IMG/VR virus record: IMGVR_UViG_3300029955_000079
Location: 1 to 36,367 of that record
DNA from: a virus
DNA length: 36,367 nucleotides
Reading direction: 5' to 3' (one strand)
How positions within the stretch are numbered: position 1 is the stretch's first letter; each line of letters begins with the position of its first letter. The translations under genes and the position numbers were made by a program. A model generated the notes under the pieces. That model made no database searches and was not told the DNA's origin. It worked only from the letters and a program-made list of their open reading frames with translations. Below, piece by piece: positions 1-7,035 of the stretch.

Positions 1-883
1 AGTTCAGATGTTTCAGCTTCAAAATCTTGAAGAAGACCGGAGCCGAGAATCCTCTATCTATTAAATCCTTGGTCGAGATGAATTTATAGATGGGTCCAAA
101 CGAGGCCTTGATGGACATGATGGATAATTCATCTTCCTGAAGAGTTCCGGTGACGCCAATCCGAACCTTGGTCTTGGTCGTCTTCTTCATCATCTTGGTC
201 AGCGTCTTGGCTTGGAAGGTGTGTACCTCATCGGCAATGATCACTTCCTTGTCGTCAAACCATGCTTTATCCTCGTCATAGATCGACTGGTAGGTGGAGA
301 TGATCAGCTTCTCGTTTGTCTCCCGTCCTTCTCCTTCCATAATCAGATGGGCCGATCCCTGATATCCGTAGTCTCTGAAGTCGTTGAATATCTGATTCAC
401 CAGAGCCGTGGTCGGCACGATGATCAGGGTTCGGCGGTTAAAATATCTGTAAAAAAGATACATGATGAGGGACTTCCCTGAAGAGGTTGGGCTAAGACCG
501 ATCATTCTGTAGTTTCTGACACCCTTGATGAAATATTTTAATTGATAATCTCTGACCTGATACTTTTCAGGGAGATTCAGCGTCTTGATGAATTCTAGCG
601 CCTCATGCTCGGAAAATTCTTCCGCTGCATAGTTTCCCTTAATTTCAAACTCATAATTATTTTCTATCAGGAACTTTGCCAGATCAGGGAGAAGACCGTT
701 GAAGAATGTGTTGTCCATGATGTTGAAGAAGTTAATCCAGCCGTTCCATCGTCTCTTCCGATAGGATGGATCGAACTGGTAATTCTTGGGACGGTAACGA
801 AACCTTTCATTAATTTCTCTTCTGATAGAAGTCTCGGCCAGAATTTGGCAGTAGACTTCATTGACTTTTCTAATTGTTATCAA
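1..883 (-). CDS. uvsW: UvsW-type DNA helicase, C-terminus outside window
   Basis: Superfamily 2 helicase of the T4 UvsW kind, which branch-migrates and unwinds recombination intermediates and R-loops. The reverse strand reads an N-terminal region resembling that of T4 UvsW, then a Walker A motif (SPTSSGKSLIMY, about nt 480-445), a DEVH box (IIADEVHTF) and motif III (GVTGTL). The frame is open to base 1, so the C-terminal RecA-like lobe lies outside. No ATG fits; a TTG at 883-881 overlaps the uvsY stop (TTGA) and gives an N-terminus aligning with T4 UvsW, while a TTG at 898 is the alternative. Translation is probably coupled to uvsY, the usual T4-family neighbour. Confidence 0.9.
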   Translation of the reverse strand, partial: MITIRKVNEVYCQILAETSIRREINERFRYRPKNYQFDPSYRKRRWNGWINFFNIMDNTFFNGLLPDLAKFLIENNYEFEIKGNYAAEEFSEHEALEFIKTLNLPEKYQVRDYQLKYFIKGVRNYRMIGLSPTSSGKSLIMYLFYRYFNRRTLIIVPTTALVNQIFNDFRDYGYQGSAHLIMEGEGRETNEKLIISTYQSIYDEDKAWFDDKEVIIADEVHTFQAKTLTKMMKKTTKTKVRIGVTGTLQEDELSIMSIKASFGPIYKFISTKDLIDRGFSAPVFFKILKLKHLN

Positions 884-1314
884 TTTCCCGAAGCCCAACG
901 TTTGAACGAAATTGCCGAGTTGATCTGATAACTCCTGTTATTTATCATGTCGATGATGGATTTTAAGGTATTAACCTTCTCCCGCTGATAAGATACCCGC
1001 AAGGACTTCTTAATGATGTCAGGATCGGCGTCGAGGAAACCTTCAATTTCACTCTTTAGAATCTTTCCCTTGGGCGGTAGGGTCCATAGCTTGGCTTCCT
1101 CGGCGGAATCGACGCCATATACCAAGAAGTCATTCTTCGCCTGCCGGTAGGTCTTATATTCGGCCTGCTCCATTGCAAGCTGAAGATTTTCCTTGGCGTA
1201 GAAACGTAGATATTTTGCATGAAGCTTGGGGATTTTAAGTGAGTCCTCGTCCAGCGCCAACTCATTGGTGCCGACATCCGAATCCCAATGATCCAGTATT
1301 TCATCTAATGTCAT
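880..1314 (-). CDS. uvsY: UvsY-like recombination mediator
   Basis: 144 residues, close to T4 UvsY (137). UvsY loads the UvsX recombinase onto gp32-covered single-stranded DNA. The central segment (HAKYLRFYAKENLQLAMEQ... then Y.TYRQAKNDFLVYG) has the helical, Lys/Tyr-rich pattern of the family, and the ORF sits immediately upstream of uvsW with a 4-base stop/start overlap, the T4 arrangement. Start ATG is preceded by AAGGAG. Identification rests on length, helical pattern and synteny. Confidence 0.82.
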   Translation of the reverse strand: MTLDEILDHWDSDVGTNELALDEDSLKIPKLHAKYLRFYAKENLQLAMEQAEYKTYRQAKNDFLVYGVDSAEEAKLWTLPPKGKILKSEIEGFLDADPDIIKKSLRVSYQREKVNTLKSIIDMINNRSYQINSAISFKRWASGN

Positions 1315-1358
1315 AGTTTCTCCTTATAATGATCAGATATTATATCACAAATCTAGGA

Positions 1359-1883
1359 TTAAGGAAGAGAAATATGATACTTCAAGTAAGAAAAGTTAAC
1401 AGTTGAATCCATATAATTCACTGTTCCATCCTTGGTCACGAACTGTGGACCCGATAAAAAGATAGGAGAACATCTTTCAAAGTTGAAAACAAGTGTTGCC
1501 TGATGTTGTGAATCCATGACGAATAGTTGTAGGTCCGAATAAAGACCATAACCAAGGTAATTTGGGTTGGATTCTAGCTGGGTGTAATTATTTCCGGTGT
1601 TGTTGGGATTGCCGATTCCCGTCATCCAGTTGTGCATTTCGAGCCAGTTCTGAAATTGGTCATCGATCTTGAATGTCAGCGTAAGGTCTTCAAACACTAG
1701 GTGATCACCCTGCATAGGCACTCTCAGGGACGGGCTAGGCACCCTAGAAGGTGGCAGGGTGATGTTCGGCACCTTGAAAGTCTGACACCAATATTCCGTC
1801 GCGGGGGCTCGTCTGAGCACGAACTTGAAATTCAGTTCTGATTGTAAATTCAGTGAGATAGGATTTTCGGATAGGACGGTCAT
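1359..1883 (-). CDS. tail-tube-fold structural protein (gp19/gp54-like)
   Basis: 174 residues. The pattern (FKFVLRRAPATEYWCQTFKVPNITLP, then GDHLVFEDLTLTFKIDDQFQNWLEMHNWM, given here in part) is that of the T4 gp19-type tail-tube/baseplate-tube fold family: a Pro-containing 'VP.I.LP' strand, then 'GD.l.F.dLt.tF..D....NWLE...WM'. It could be the tube protein, the gp54 tube initiator or another tube-like baseplate subunit; sequence alone does not decide. Start has GAGG upstream and a late-promoter-like AATAAATA 17 bases before the ATG (minus strand), fitting late expression. A second member of this fold is at 24013-24633. Confidence 0.6.
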   Translation of the reverse strand: MTVLSENPISLNLQSELNFKFVLRRAPATEYWCQTFKVPNITLPPSRVPSPSLRVPMQGDHLVFEDLTLTFKIDDQFQNWLEMHNWMTGIGNPNNTGNNYTQLESNPNYLGYGLYSDLQLFVMDSQHQATLVFNFERCSPIFLSGPQFVTKDGTVNYMDSTVNFSYLKYHISLP

Positions 1884-1900
1884 GGAATTCCTCTTTTATA

Positions 1901-1908
1901 TATTTATT
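1901..1908 (-). promoter_or_regulatory. late-promoter-like motif AATAAATA
   Basis: Reverse strand AATAAATA, one base from the T4 late -10 box TATAAATA, 17 bases upstream of the tail-tube-fold gene at 1883. Confidence 0.5.
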
Positions 1909-1912
1909 TCGC

Positions 1913-1941
1913 TTGACAGGGGTGTTTTAGAATGGTATTTT
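1913..1941 (+). promoter_or_regulatory. sigma70-type early promoter
   Basis: TTGACA at 1913, 17-base spacer, TATTTT at 1936. It points at the small-gene run starting at 1968 and is back to back with the late-type motif for the minus-strand tail gene. Confidence 0.65.
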
Positions 1942-1967
1942 GAATTTCAAATGAAGGAGAATTTATC

Positions 1968-2243
1968 ATGGCTGATAGTGCTGTAGATACGTATGGTCGT
2001 CCCTATGCCTTGGTTTCGGAAGTTGTGGAGGGGTCTGTCGTCATTGTCGATCATGATTTCGATTGCATGAGGCCATGGTCTGAAAAGGTGGTCAAGATTG
2101 ATGACATGAAGCTGAAGAATTGGGGATATGACGGCTCACTCTATATAGATTGCGACGAGGGTCAACACTTTCTCCATGTACATTATGATAATGCGTCTGG
2201 CGTCGAATTTTACGTTGGTATTTACATGAAAGGAACAATATAA
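1968..2243 (+). CDS. hypothetical protein, 91 aa
   Basis: Not recognised. An acidic, soluble small protein starting MADSAVDTYGRPYALV, first gene after the promoter at 1913-1941, with a GAAGGAG ribosome site 8 bases before ATG. Its last base is the first base of the next ATG (TAATG), so the two are translationally coupled. Position and promoter suggest an early phage gene. Confidence 0.7.
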   Translation: MADSAVDTYGRPYALVSEVVEGSVVIVDHDFDCMRPWSEKVVKIDDMKLKNWGYDGSLYIDCDEGQHFLHVHYDNASGVEFYVGIYMKGTI

Positions 2244-2668
2244 TGATTAATTTTAAGGCTGGTGATATAGTTAAATGTATCAACGTTGATTGTTGTTCTT
2301 CACTTGAACTTGGTAAGAAATATAAGGTTCTCAAATCGACGGTATTTAACTCCGATGACATCATTCTTCATCTGTTGAATGAAGAACTGCAAATTGCCGG
2401 ATATTTCTCCGATAGATTTAAACTTCATGAGGAAGTGAAGGAAGTGGAAAGGAACAATACAATGATTGATTTTAAGACTGAGGAAGTGAAGGAAGAATTC
2501 TATGTTAATTATAGTTATGGTAACATTCTTACTTTTCCCTCAATTGAGGCAGCGGAGGAATTTATCAAGAATGGTCATCGGAATGTTGACTACGCCACCA
2601 TCTATAAGAGGGTCAAGGTTTTGAAGAAGAATGTTCCGGTTCCGGTTTGGGAGGAAGTAAATGTTTAA
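2243..2668 (+). CDS. small 'VVCI'-domain protein, paralogue of 2661-3005
   Basis: 141 residues with two modules. Residues 1-60 hold an SH3/KOW-like beta module (FKAGDIVKCINVDCCSSLELGKK..., then SDRFKLHEE); residues 80-120 hold a second module (TFPSIEAAEEFIKNG). The same two modules in the same order form the next gene, so these are tandem paralogues. Family function is unknown to me; the first module resembles short beta-barrel proteins common in phages ('GD.VvCid..... L..Gk.Y.V'). It overlaps the next ATG. Confidence 0.7.
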   Translation: MINFKAGDIVKCINVDCCSSLELGKKYKVLKSTVFNSDDIILHLLNEELQIAGYFSDRFKLHEEVKEVERNNTMIDFKTEEVKEEFYVNYSYGNILTFPSIEAAEEFIKNGHRNVDYATIYKRVKVLKKNVPVPVWEEVNV

Positions 2669-3005
2669 TGCTGGTGATAAAGTCGTTTGTATCGACAACG
2701 ATAATAATACACTTCCACTTACAGTCGGTAAGAAATACTATATAATAAGATCGGAAATAGGTTCCGTTCTTGTTTATGATGATCATCATAAATGTGAACA
2801 ATTCTATTACGGCCATAGATTTAAGCTTGAGGGTGAAGAAAGGTTTGTCATCGCCTTCGGCCAACCAAAGACCTTCAACACCGAGGCCGAGGCGTTGGAG
2901 TTTATTAAAGATACGCCGATTGCTAGTCGCGCCTCGATTTGTAAAATCGTCTCCGACTATCAAAGTGTGGAAGGTTCAAAAGTGGAATGGACAAAAATTG
3001 TTTGA
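2661..3005 (+). CDS. small 'VVCI'-domain protein, 114 aa
   Basis: Starts FNAGDKVVCIDNDNNT and carries GKKYYIIRSE and a RFKLEGEE end to the first module, then a second module (FNTEAEALEFIKDTP). It matches the preceding gene module by module and overlaps it by 8 bases. Further relatives of the first module are encoded at 8757 and 11870. No function assigned. Confidence 0.7.
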   Translation: MFNAGDKVVCIDNDNNTLPLTVGKKYYIIRSEIGSVLVYDDHHKCEQFYYGHRFKLEGEERFVIAFGQPKTFNTEAEALEFIKDTPIASRASICKIVSDYQSVEGSKVEWTKIV

Positions 3006-3492
3006 TCATCGTTTTAATAGAATTTTCTTGGATATGGATGGGGTTCTGGCCGACTTTGACAAGGCGGCTATTCCCCTGATGGATGGTCTATCCCCGGAGG
3101 TTTTTGAAAAGACACGCGGATCGGATGAATTCTGGAAACGGATCAACTCCAATCCAACCTTCTTTTCCGACTTGCCACTGATGGAAGACGCCATGGATTT
3201 GTATGATGTCGTCAAGAAGTATCGACCCATCATCCTGACAGGTGTACCGAAGGCCGTGGAGGCTCATCGAAGTCAGAAGATCGATTGGGGACTGAAACAC
3301 TTCGGCAAGTCCCAGATTGTTATCCCATGTCAGGCAAAGCGTAAGTCTGAATATCTTCTGCCGGGTGACGTTCTGGTGGATGATAGAACTGTTTACAAAC
3401 ACCTTTGGGAAAGGGCTGGTGGAATCTATATCGTTCATAAGTCTGCCGCTCAGTCCCTTGAGGCATTGTGGCAATTGGGAGTTCTAAATTGA
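2998..3492 (+). CDS. HAD-superfamily phosphatase, 5'-nucleotidase-like
   Basis: About 164 residues. HAD motif I is DMDGVLADF near the N-terminus with both catalytic Asp, motif II is the ILTG strand, and motif III/IV is a Lys plus GDVLVDDR, the usual acid pair. The 'DMDGVLADF' variant is typical of 5'(3')-deoxyribonucleotidase-like phage proteins; substrate is not proven. No ATG fits the start; TTG at 2998 overlaps the upstream stop. A longer reading back to 2770 would run through the previous gene in another frame and is rejected. The end overlaps the next start (TTGA). Confidence 0.78.
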   Translation: MFDHRFNRIFLDMDGVLADFDKAAIPLMDGLSPEVFEKTRGSDEFWKRINSNPTFFSDLPLMEDAMDLYDVVKKYRPIILTGVPKAVEAHRSQKIDWGLKHFGKSQIVIPCQAKRKSEYLLPGDVLVDDRTVYKHLWERAGGIYIVHKSAAQSLEALWQLGVLN

Positions 3493-3758
3493 AAACCATC
3501 TACGTCATCACCGCCACGGTCAGTGATTATTTTTCAGAGATGAAGCCATATACTTGCGAGGTTGCCTTTATTGATCGGGATGTCGCCGCGCAGATTGTGA
3601 AGTCTTTACAAAATATAAATATGAATGATATTGATAAATTCAACACAGAATATTTGTATTGGATTGAACATCGTGATGCTGTTCCATATCCGGCAAAGGT
3701 CGAACCGATAATTTATGATATTATGGAATTGCAACTGAATGAAAGGATTTCCAAATGA
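3489..3758 (+). CDS. hypothetical protein, 89 aa
   Basis: Not recognised. I chose TTG at 3489 because GGGAG lies 9 bases upstream and the TTGA overlap with the HAD gene stop repeats a pattern seen at other junctions here; an ATG at 3468 exists but lies inside the HAD gene. Begins LKTIYVITATVSDYF. Coupled to the next ORF by an ATGA overlap. Confidence 0.65.
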   Translation: MKTIYVITATVSDYFSEMKPYTCEVAFIDRDVAAQIVKSLQNINMNDIDKFNTEYLYWIEHRDAVPYPAKVEPIIYDIMELQLNERISK

Positions 3759-4096
3759 CCTTAAAATTTTATTGGACTCATGACGGAAACCAGCATCACG
3801 CCGCTATCGCCAAGAGCATGAAGTCGGCGGCAAAGATTCTAGGCTGCTCCACGTACGAATTTACAACTCATGGTGGATCGTGTGATATGCTAGAGGCATG
3901 TTATATCAGAAATTTTCCTCGTCTGACCGATGAGGAATATAAAAATTCTCCCGGTCCTTGGTATCAGCCGATTGTTTTTAGAAATGTCGAAAAAGAAAGA
4001 TATCCATGGTCATTGACAAAATACAAAAAGAAGTATAGGATTCTCGGCAAGAACGAATTTGGGGATGACATAAAGGAATTGGGTTATGAGCAATAA
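3755..4096 (+). CDS. hypothetical protein, 113 aa
   Basis: Not recognised. The N-terminal half (KFYWTHDGNQHHAAIAKSMK, then AAKILGCS) looks like a small alpha/beta domain, and the C-terminus is Lys/Tyr-rich. AAGGA precedes the ATG. It overlaps its neighbours by 4 and 11 bases and so belongs to one co-translated string from 1968 onward. Confidence 0.65.
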   Translation: MTLKFYWTHDGNQHHAAIAKSMKSAAKILGCSTYEFTTHGGSCDMLEACYIRNFPRLTDEEYKNSPGPWYQPIVFRNVEKERYPWSLTKYKKKYRILGKNEFGDDIKELGYEQ

Positions 4097-4364
4097 CAGC
4101 ATGATCATCACGCGTGTGATGGGTAGAATTTCTGTCATCAACGAGTTTTTGAAGCTTGAAAACTGGATTGGAGTGGATTATAATGAGGGCAAGGGATATT
4201 GTCTGATTCTTCCAGATAATGATTTCACTCACATGCTTATGAAGAAGCGTTACTACATCAACGCCGGGACGGAAAGCACCGTGAATTTCCTTCTCAATCG
4301 TTACGAGGAAGTCTTCATGAAGAAGTCTTTGAGAATATTTTCGAAATGGTTTCCAAAAATTTAG
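4086..4364 (+). CDS. hypothetical protein, 92 aa, possibly truncated by frameshift
   Basis: Not recognised. The first 75 residues look ordinary, but the last 15 (KKSLRIFSKWFPKI) are basic and may be an out-of-frame tail. The neighbouring frame downstream reads EEVFENIFEMVSKNLEKCMD... to a stop at 4406-4408, which looks more like a native C-terminus. Two imperfect copies of a 14-base unit sit at the switch point (4305-4318 and 4319-4332). A small duplication or a sequencing indel could have shifted the frame. Confidence 0.55.
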   Translation: MSNNSMIITRVMGRISVINEFLKLENWIGVDYNEGKGYCLILPDNDFTHMLMKKRYYINAGTESTVNFLLNRYEEVFMKKSLRIFSKWFPKI

Positions 4365-4427
4365 AGAAATGTATGGATGATTTCTTTCAGGAAGCAAAGA
4401 CTCTGTAATAAATATAATAAATATTGT

Positions 4428-4505
4428 TGCGCTGTGGACGAGTCTGGTTAAGTCGTTGGTCTCATACGCCGAAGATCGAGGGTTCAAATCCCTCTGGCGC
4501 AACCA
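4428..4505 (+). tRNA. tRNA-Met (CAT)
   Basis: Acceptor stem TGCGCTG with TGGCGCA (two G-U pairs), discriminator A, encoded CCA. Anticodon stem TTGGT/GCCGA encloses CTCATAC, anticodon CAT. T-arm GAGGG-TTCAAAT-CCCTC. AATAAATA ends 4 bases upstream. Whether it is an initiator, an elongator or a lysidine-type Ile tRNA cannot be settled by eye. Confidence 0.85.
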
Positions 4506-4510
4506 TTAAC

Positions 4511-4586
4511 ATGGGGTTGGGGAAGTCAGGTCGTTCCCGGAAGTTTTGGAAACTTCAGCACATTGGTTCGAATCCAATACCCCGTA
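4511..4586 (+). tRNA. tRNA-Pro (TGG)
   Basis: Acceptor ATGGGGT/ACCCCGT, anticodon arm GAAGT-TTTGGAA-ACTTC, T-arm ATTGG-TTCGAAT-CCAAT. CCA is not encoded (the sequence continues ACAT). Five bases after tRNA-Met, so probably co-transcribed. Confidence 0.85.
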
Positions 4587-4676
4587 CATATTCTGTAGTT
4601 TAACTTTTAAAATACTGTCATAGTGCCAGAGATAATGTGAAAATCGTTCGGAAGCGCCGTTTTTAAAGGATGAAAA

Positions 4677-4874
4677 ATGAAACGTTGGTTTTTGTATTAT
4701 TGGTATATATTTTGTGTCGTCACCATAGGATTGGTCATATTAATTCCATACTTACTTCGAAATTTATTCGAACAGATGGCTATCTTTATCGACTGGTGTG
4801 TGGTAGACAGAAGTCTGTCAATCTTGTTGGCGAAATACCTTGATAATTTAGAGATGAAAGTAAGGGGTAAATGA
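4677..4874 (+). CDS. small single-pass membrane protein, 65 aa
   Basis: A Lys/Arg pair at the N-terminus, then a long hydrophobic helix (about residues 4-27, from FLYYWYIF to ILIPYLL) and an amphipathic tail with basic C-terminus. Orientation is probably N-in by positive charge at residues 2-3. AAAGGA precedes the ATG. No family recognised. Confidence 0.6.
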   Translation: MKRWFLYYWYIFCVVTIGLVILIPYLLRNLFEQMAIFIDWCVVDRSLSILLAKYLDNLEMKVRGK

Positions 4875-4875
4875 G

Positions 4876-5241
4876 ATGAATTTCAAGAGCAAACAGGCGA
4901 TTTTTGACTACGTGGGTGCCTTCCTCATCAAGCAGGGAGTTCGATCATACGATAATGTAGAAATGGTTTGTCGATACCGTGGTAATAATGGAACCATGTG
5001 TGCTGTCGGCTGTCTAATTCCCGACGAGATTTATAGAACAAAATTTGAAATGCTTACTGTTGATGGCTTGGTTAGAAATTGTTTTAAACTTCCTTGGTAT
5101 ATCAACCGATACGCCAAGTTTCTTAGGAGTTTTCAGCTTTTTCATGATGACAGAAATAGTTGGAATGAAAATGGTCTGAAAGTTGATCGTCTGATTGCTT
5201 TTGGAAAGCTTCATAATCTGGACACTTCCAAGTTTCAATAA
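4876..5241 (+). CDS. hypothetical phage protein with Cys-rich 'CAVGCL' motif
   Basis: 121 residues. The central GTMCAVGCLIPDE is reminiscent of a common small phage protein group with a 'YCCLGVL' motif; another example is at 25874 in this window. The rest is helical. AATGAG precedes ATG. Function is unknown. The 3' end runs into the AATAAATA motif just before tRNA-Ala. Confidence 0.65.
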   Translation: MNFKSKQAIFDYVGAFLIKQGVRSYDNVEMVCRYRGNNGTMCAVGCLIPDEIYRTKFEMLTVDGLVRNCFKLPWYINRYAKFLRSFQLFHDDRNSWNENGLKVDRLIAFGKLHNLDTSKFQ

Positions 5242-5248
5242 ATAGAAC

Positions 5249-5322
5249 GGGGCGGTAAGCTAACGGGAAACTGATGCCTTTGCAAGGCATACTTGAGAGT
5301 TCGATTCTCTCCCGCTCCACCA
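5249..5322 (+). tRNA. tRNA-Ala (TGC)
   Basis: Acceptor GGGGCGG/CCGCTCC, discriminator A, CCA encoded. Anticodon arm ATGCC-TTTGCAA-GGCAT, T-arm GAGAG-TTCGATT-CTCTC. AATAAATA (5237-5244) ends 4 bases before the first base. Confidence 0.9.
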
Positions 5323-5330
5323 TTTCTTGG

Positions 5331-5377
5331 GTTGTAGGTGTACTTCGTGTGTAAGGAACCTTCACTTTTTTGGTGAT
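5331..5377 (+). repeat. dispersed repeat, copy 1 (GTTGTRGGT...GGTGAT)
   Basis: About 47 bases starting GTTGTAGGT and ending CCTTCACTTTTTTGGTGAT. It aligns with 6451-6498, and its first 35 bases with 6405-6440. Lies 8 bases after the CCA of tRNA-Ala. Confidence 0.5.
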
Positions 5378-5397
5378 AAAAAATAAATAGATCAAAT

Positions 5398-5484
5398 GGG
5401 TTACTACTCAGTTAAAGACACTGATCTGTCTGTAAAACAGAAGCCTTTGCGCGTGGCTAGGAGCATTACCTAGGTGACCCACCA
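5398..5484 (+). tRNA. tRNA-Tyr (GTA), unusual D- and T-loops
   Basis: Acceptor GGGTTAC/GTGACCC, discriminator A, CCA encoded. Anticodon arm TCTGT-CTGTAAA-ACAGA. Long variable arm AGCC...GGCT, as expected for Tyr. The T-arm is CTAGG-AGCATTA-CCTAG, so the loop lacks TTC, and the D-loop lacks the usual GG. AATAAATA ends 8 bases upstream. Confidence 0.8.
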
Positions 5485-5499
5485 TTTTAAAGAAAGTCA

Positions 5500-5679
5500 A
5501 TGAAGAAAAAGAAGAACGTCAATCCCGTCCTTGATGATAAGGTGCGACTGAGAGGAAGAATCCAAGAGGGGTATCTTCGTCGTCTAGAAAATGTTAATTG
5601 GGCAATTGTAGACTGGACTTCCGAAGAAAAGGGTCCAATTATCGTTCATCTTTATGAACTGGAAAAAATTGATGACTAA
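5500..5679 (+). CDS. small protein, 59 aa
   Basis: ATG at 5500, basic start MKKKKNVNPVLDDK then an apparent beta-rich core (RRLENVNWAIVDWTSEEK) that resembles short SH3-like phage proteins. It ends in an ATGACTAA overlap with the next gene. Not recognised; coding potential is supported by the tight junction and by filling the gap after tRNA-Tyr. Confidence 0.55.
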   Translation: MKKKKNVNPVLDDKVRLRGRIQEGYLRRLENVNWAIVDWTSEEKGPIIVHLYELEKIDD

Positions 5680-5866
5680 AACAGCAATGTTAAATCGAAT
5701 CGCCAAGCTTGAAGAGGGTCTCCTAGACGTGATTGATCCTTGGCGAGTCCTTCATAGAACGACAGAACTCGATCCAGAATATATGATACATATGCCTGTC
5801 GCCATCGAATGGGTAAATTCTGTAGAAACTCTTAAACTTATCGCTAGTGAGGCGCTTAAGAAATGA
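5672..5866 (+). CDS. hypothetical protein, 64 aa
   Basis: I start at ATG 5672 (overlapping the previous stop) rather than the in-frame ATG at 5654, because the junction and GGA spacing fit better. Mostly helical (MLNRIAKLEEGLLDVIDPW). The stop overlaps the dCMP deaminase ATG. Confidence 0.6.
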   Translation: MTKTAMLNRIAKLEEGLLDVIDPWRVLHRTTELDPEYMIHMPVAIEWVNSVETLKLIASEALKK

Positions 5867-6297
5867 ATTGGGATGAATATTTTATCGGATTCGCCCGTCA
5901 TGCGGCGAAGAAATCCAAGGACCAGTCCAGCAAGGTCGGCGCTGTCATTGTAAAGGACAAGCGGGTCATATCGACGGGCTACAATGGATTTCCTTCCGGC
6001 GTGGATGATGACGTGTCAGAGAGGCACCAGAGGCCTCTTAAATACTCATGGACGATCCATGGGGAAGAGAATGCCATCGTCATCGCGGCGAAGTATGGCA
6101 TCGCCTGTGAGGGTGCCTCGATCTACGTGACACCATTCCATCCATGTTCCCGATGTGCTGGCAGCATCGCTCAGGCCGGGATCAGGGAAGTGATTATTGA
6201 TGACATCACCGACAATCCGCGATATGCCGAGGATTTTATCATTGCGAAAGAAATTTTTGCGGCGACGGGTATACAGGTTCGAAAATTTGGTGTATAA
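5863..6297 (+). CDS. cd: dCMP/CMP deaminase
   Basis: Zinc-dependent deaminase turning dCMP into dUMP, the substrate of thymidylate synthase. The zinc and catalytic signature is complete: H66-G-E68-E for the first ligand and proton shuttle, and P-C95-S-R-C98 for the two Cys ligands. N-terminal SSKVGAVIV and STGYNGFPSG are typical of the family. 144 residues is short against T4 Cd (193). It feeds the ThyX encoded at 34754. Confidence 0.93.
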   Translation: MNWDEYFIGFARHAAKKSKDQSSKVGAVIVKDKRVISTGYNGFPSGVDDDVSERHQRPLKYSWTIHGEENAIVIAAKYGIACEGASIYVTPFHPCSRCAGSIAQAGIREVIIDDITDNPRYAEDFIIAKEIFAATGIQVRKFGV

Positions 6298-6320
6298 GAT
6301 AAATAGGATACGAAATTCAT

Positions 6321-6396
6321 TCCGACTAAGCTAATCTGGTGAAAGCGCCTGACTGAAAATCAGGAGAGTCTGGATCGTAACCAGAAGTCGGGACCA
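6321..6396 (+). tRNA. tRNA-Phe (GAA)
   Basis: Acceptor TCCGACT/AGTCGGG (first pair T-G), discriminator A, CCA encoded. Anticodon arm CCTGA-CTGAAAA-TCAGG. D-loop contains GG. T-arm TCTGG-ATCGTAA-CCAGA, with A at 54 and T at 58 in place of T54/A58. GATAAATA ends 15 bases upstream. Confidence 0.85.
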
Positions 6397-6404
6397 AAGT
6401 CTAA

Positions 6405-6440
6405 GTTGTAGGTAAAATGGGCAGATACATGAACCTTCAT
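6405..6440 (+). repeat. dispersed repeat, copy 2
   Basis: GTTGTAGGT... GAACCTTCAT, aligned with copies at 5331 and 6451. Lies 8 bases after the CCA of tRNA-Phe, as copy 1 does after tRNA-Ala. Confidence 0.45.
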
Positions 6441-6450
6441 AGTTGCTTCA

Positions 6451-6498
6451 GTTGTGGGTACAATCGGCCTGTATGAACCCTCACTCTATTTCGGTGAT
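6451..6498 (+). repeat. dispersed repeat, copy 3
   Basis: GTTGTGGGT ... GAACCCTCAC ... GGTGAT. It overlaps the last codons and stop of the minus-strand peptidase-like gene. Confidence 0.45.
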
Positions 6499-6978
6499 CT
6501 TTCCACCATTCTTCGCGAGACATGCCGCCACGACGACCTTCGGTGTACATCCCTTTGGTGAAATATAAAGTCCAAGAGGATTGAGAATCTTAGCCGCGTA
6601 AATTGAACAAATATAGTCGTTTGTTGGGGGCGTCATATCAAGCCCGACTTCGACTTCGGCCAGAACAGAATATTTCATGCCGATGGCAGAATTTAAAACA
6701 GAATCGGCACCGGGATTCCATGTGAGATTATTTGGAATCCAGTAGCATGTTCCTGTGTGGGCGGTGATGGCTCCGGTGAGGGCAGGAGTCATATAGACGC
6801 AGCCTGTGGCTCCCGCCTGTGCAAACATGAGGGTATTATTGGTCCAATACGCCACCGCAACGTGATCGTAAGGGGAACGGGTTCAGAACGAAATCCATTT
6901 GTCCATCCATGATGTCTCGTTGGCCCATGTGATGATGTCGCCAGATTTGATCTGGGATATTACGTCAACTAATTTCAT
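6481..6978 (-). CDS. permuted NlpC/P60 (YiiX-like) peptidase with in-frame TGA
   Basis: Reverse-strand ATG at 6978 has a very strong ribosome site (GGGAGGGGAAG) and AATAAATA 25 bases upstream. The frame reads MKLVDVISQIKSGDIITW, meets TGA as codon 32 (6885-6883), then continues in the same frame with TRSPYDHVAVAYW and later YICSIYAAKIL. This is the order of the circularly permuted NlpC/P60 (YiiX-like) fold: 'GDII', then 'T.S.Y.HV' with the catalytic His, then '.C' with the nucleophile Cys. The TGA sits where relatives often have an aromatic residue (F-x-T-R-S). It may be read through as Trp, be a mutation, or be a sequence error. Without readthrough only 31 residues are made, unless translation restarts at GTG 6855. 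Confidence 0.7.
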
Positions 6979-6996
6979 CTTCCCCTCCCATTTATG

Positions 6997-7025
6997 TTGA
7001 CAATATTTATTATTTCATATATAAA
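6997..7025 (+). promoter_or_regulatory. sigma70-type promoter before tRNA-Val
   Basis: TTGACA at 6997, 17-base spacer, TATAAA at 7020. The -10 box is also part of TATAAATA (7020-7027), an exact T4 late box, and the spacer holds AATAAATA on the other strand (7004-7011) facing the peptidase-like gene. Confidence 0.65.
7004..7011 (-). promoter_or_regulatory. late-promoter-like motif AATAAATA
   Basis: 25 bases upstream of the ATG at 6978, on the minus strand, inside the spacer of the plus-strand promoter. Confidence 0.45.
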
Positions 7026-7035
7026 TAGAAGTTGA

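Noticed and set aside
2770-2997. Long N-terminal extension of the HAD protein
   Set aside because: It translates the preceding VVCI gene out of frame; the HAD motif I strand begins just after TTG 2998.
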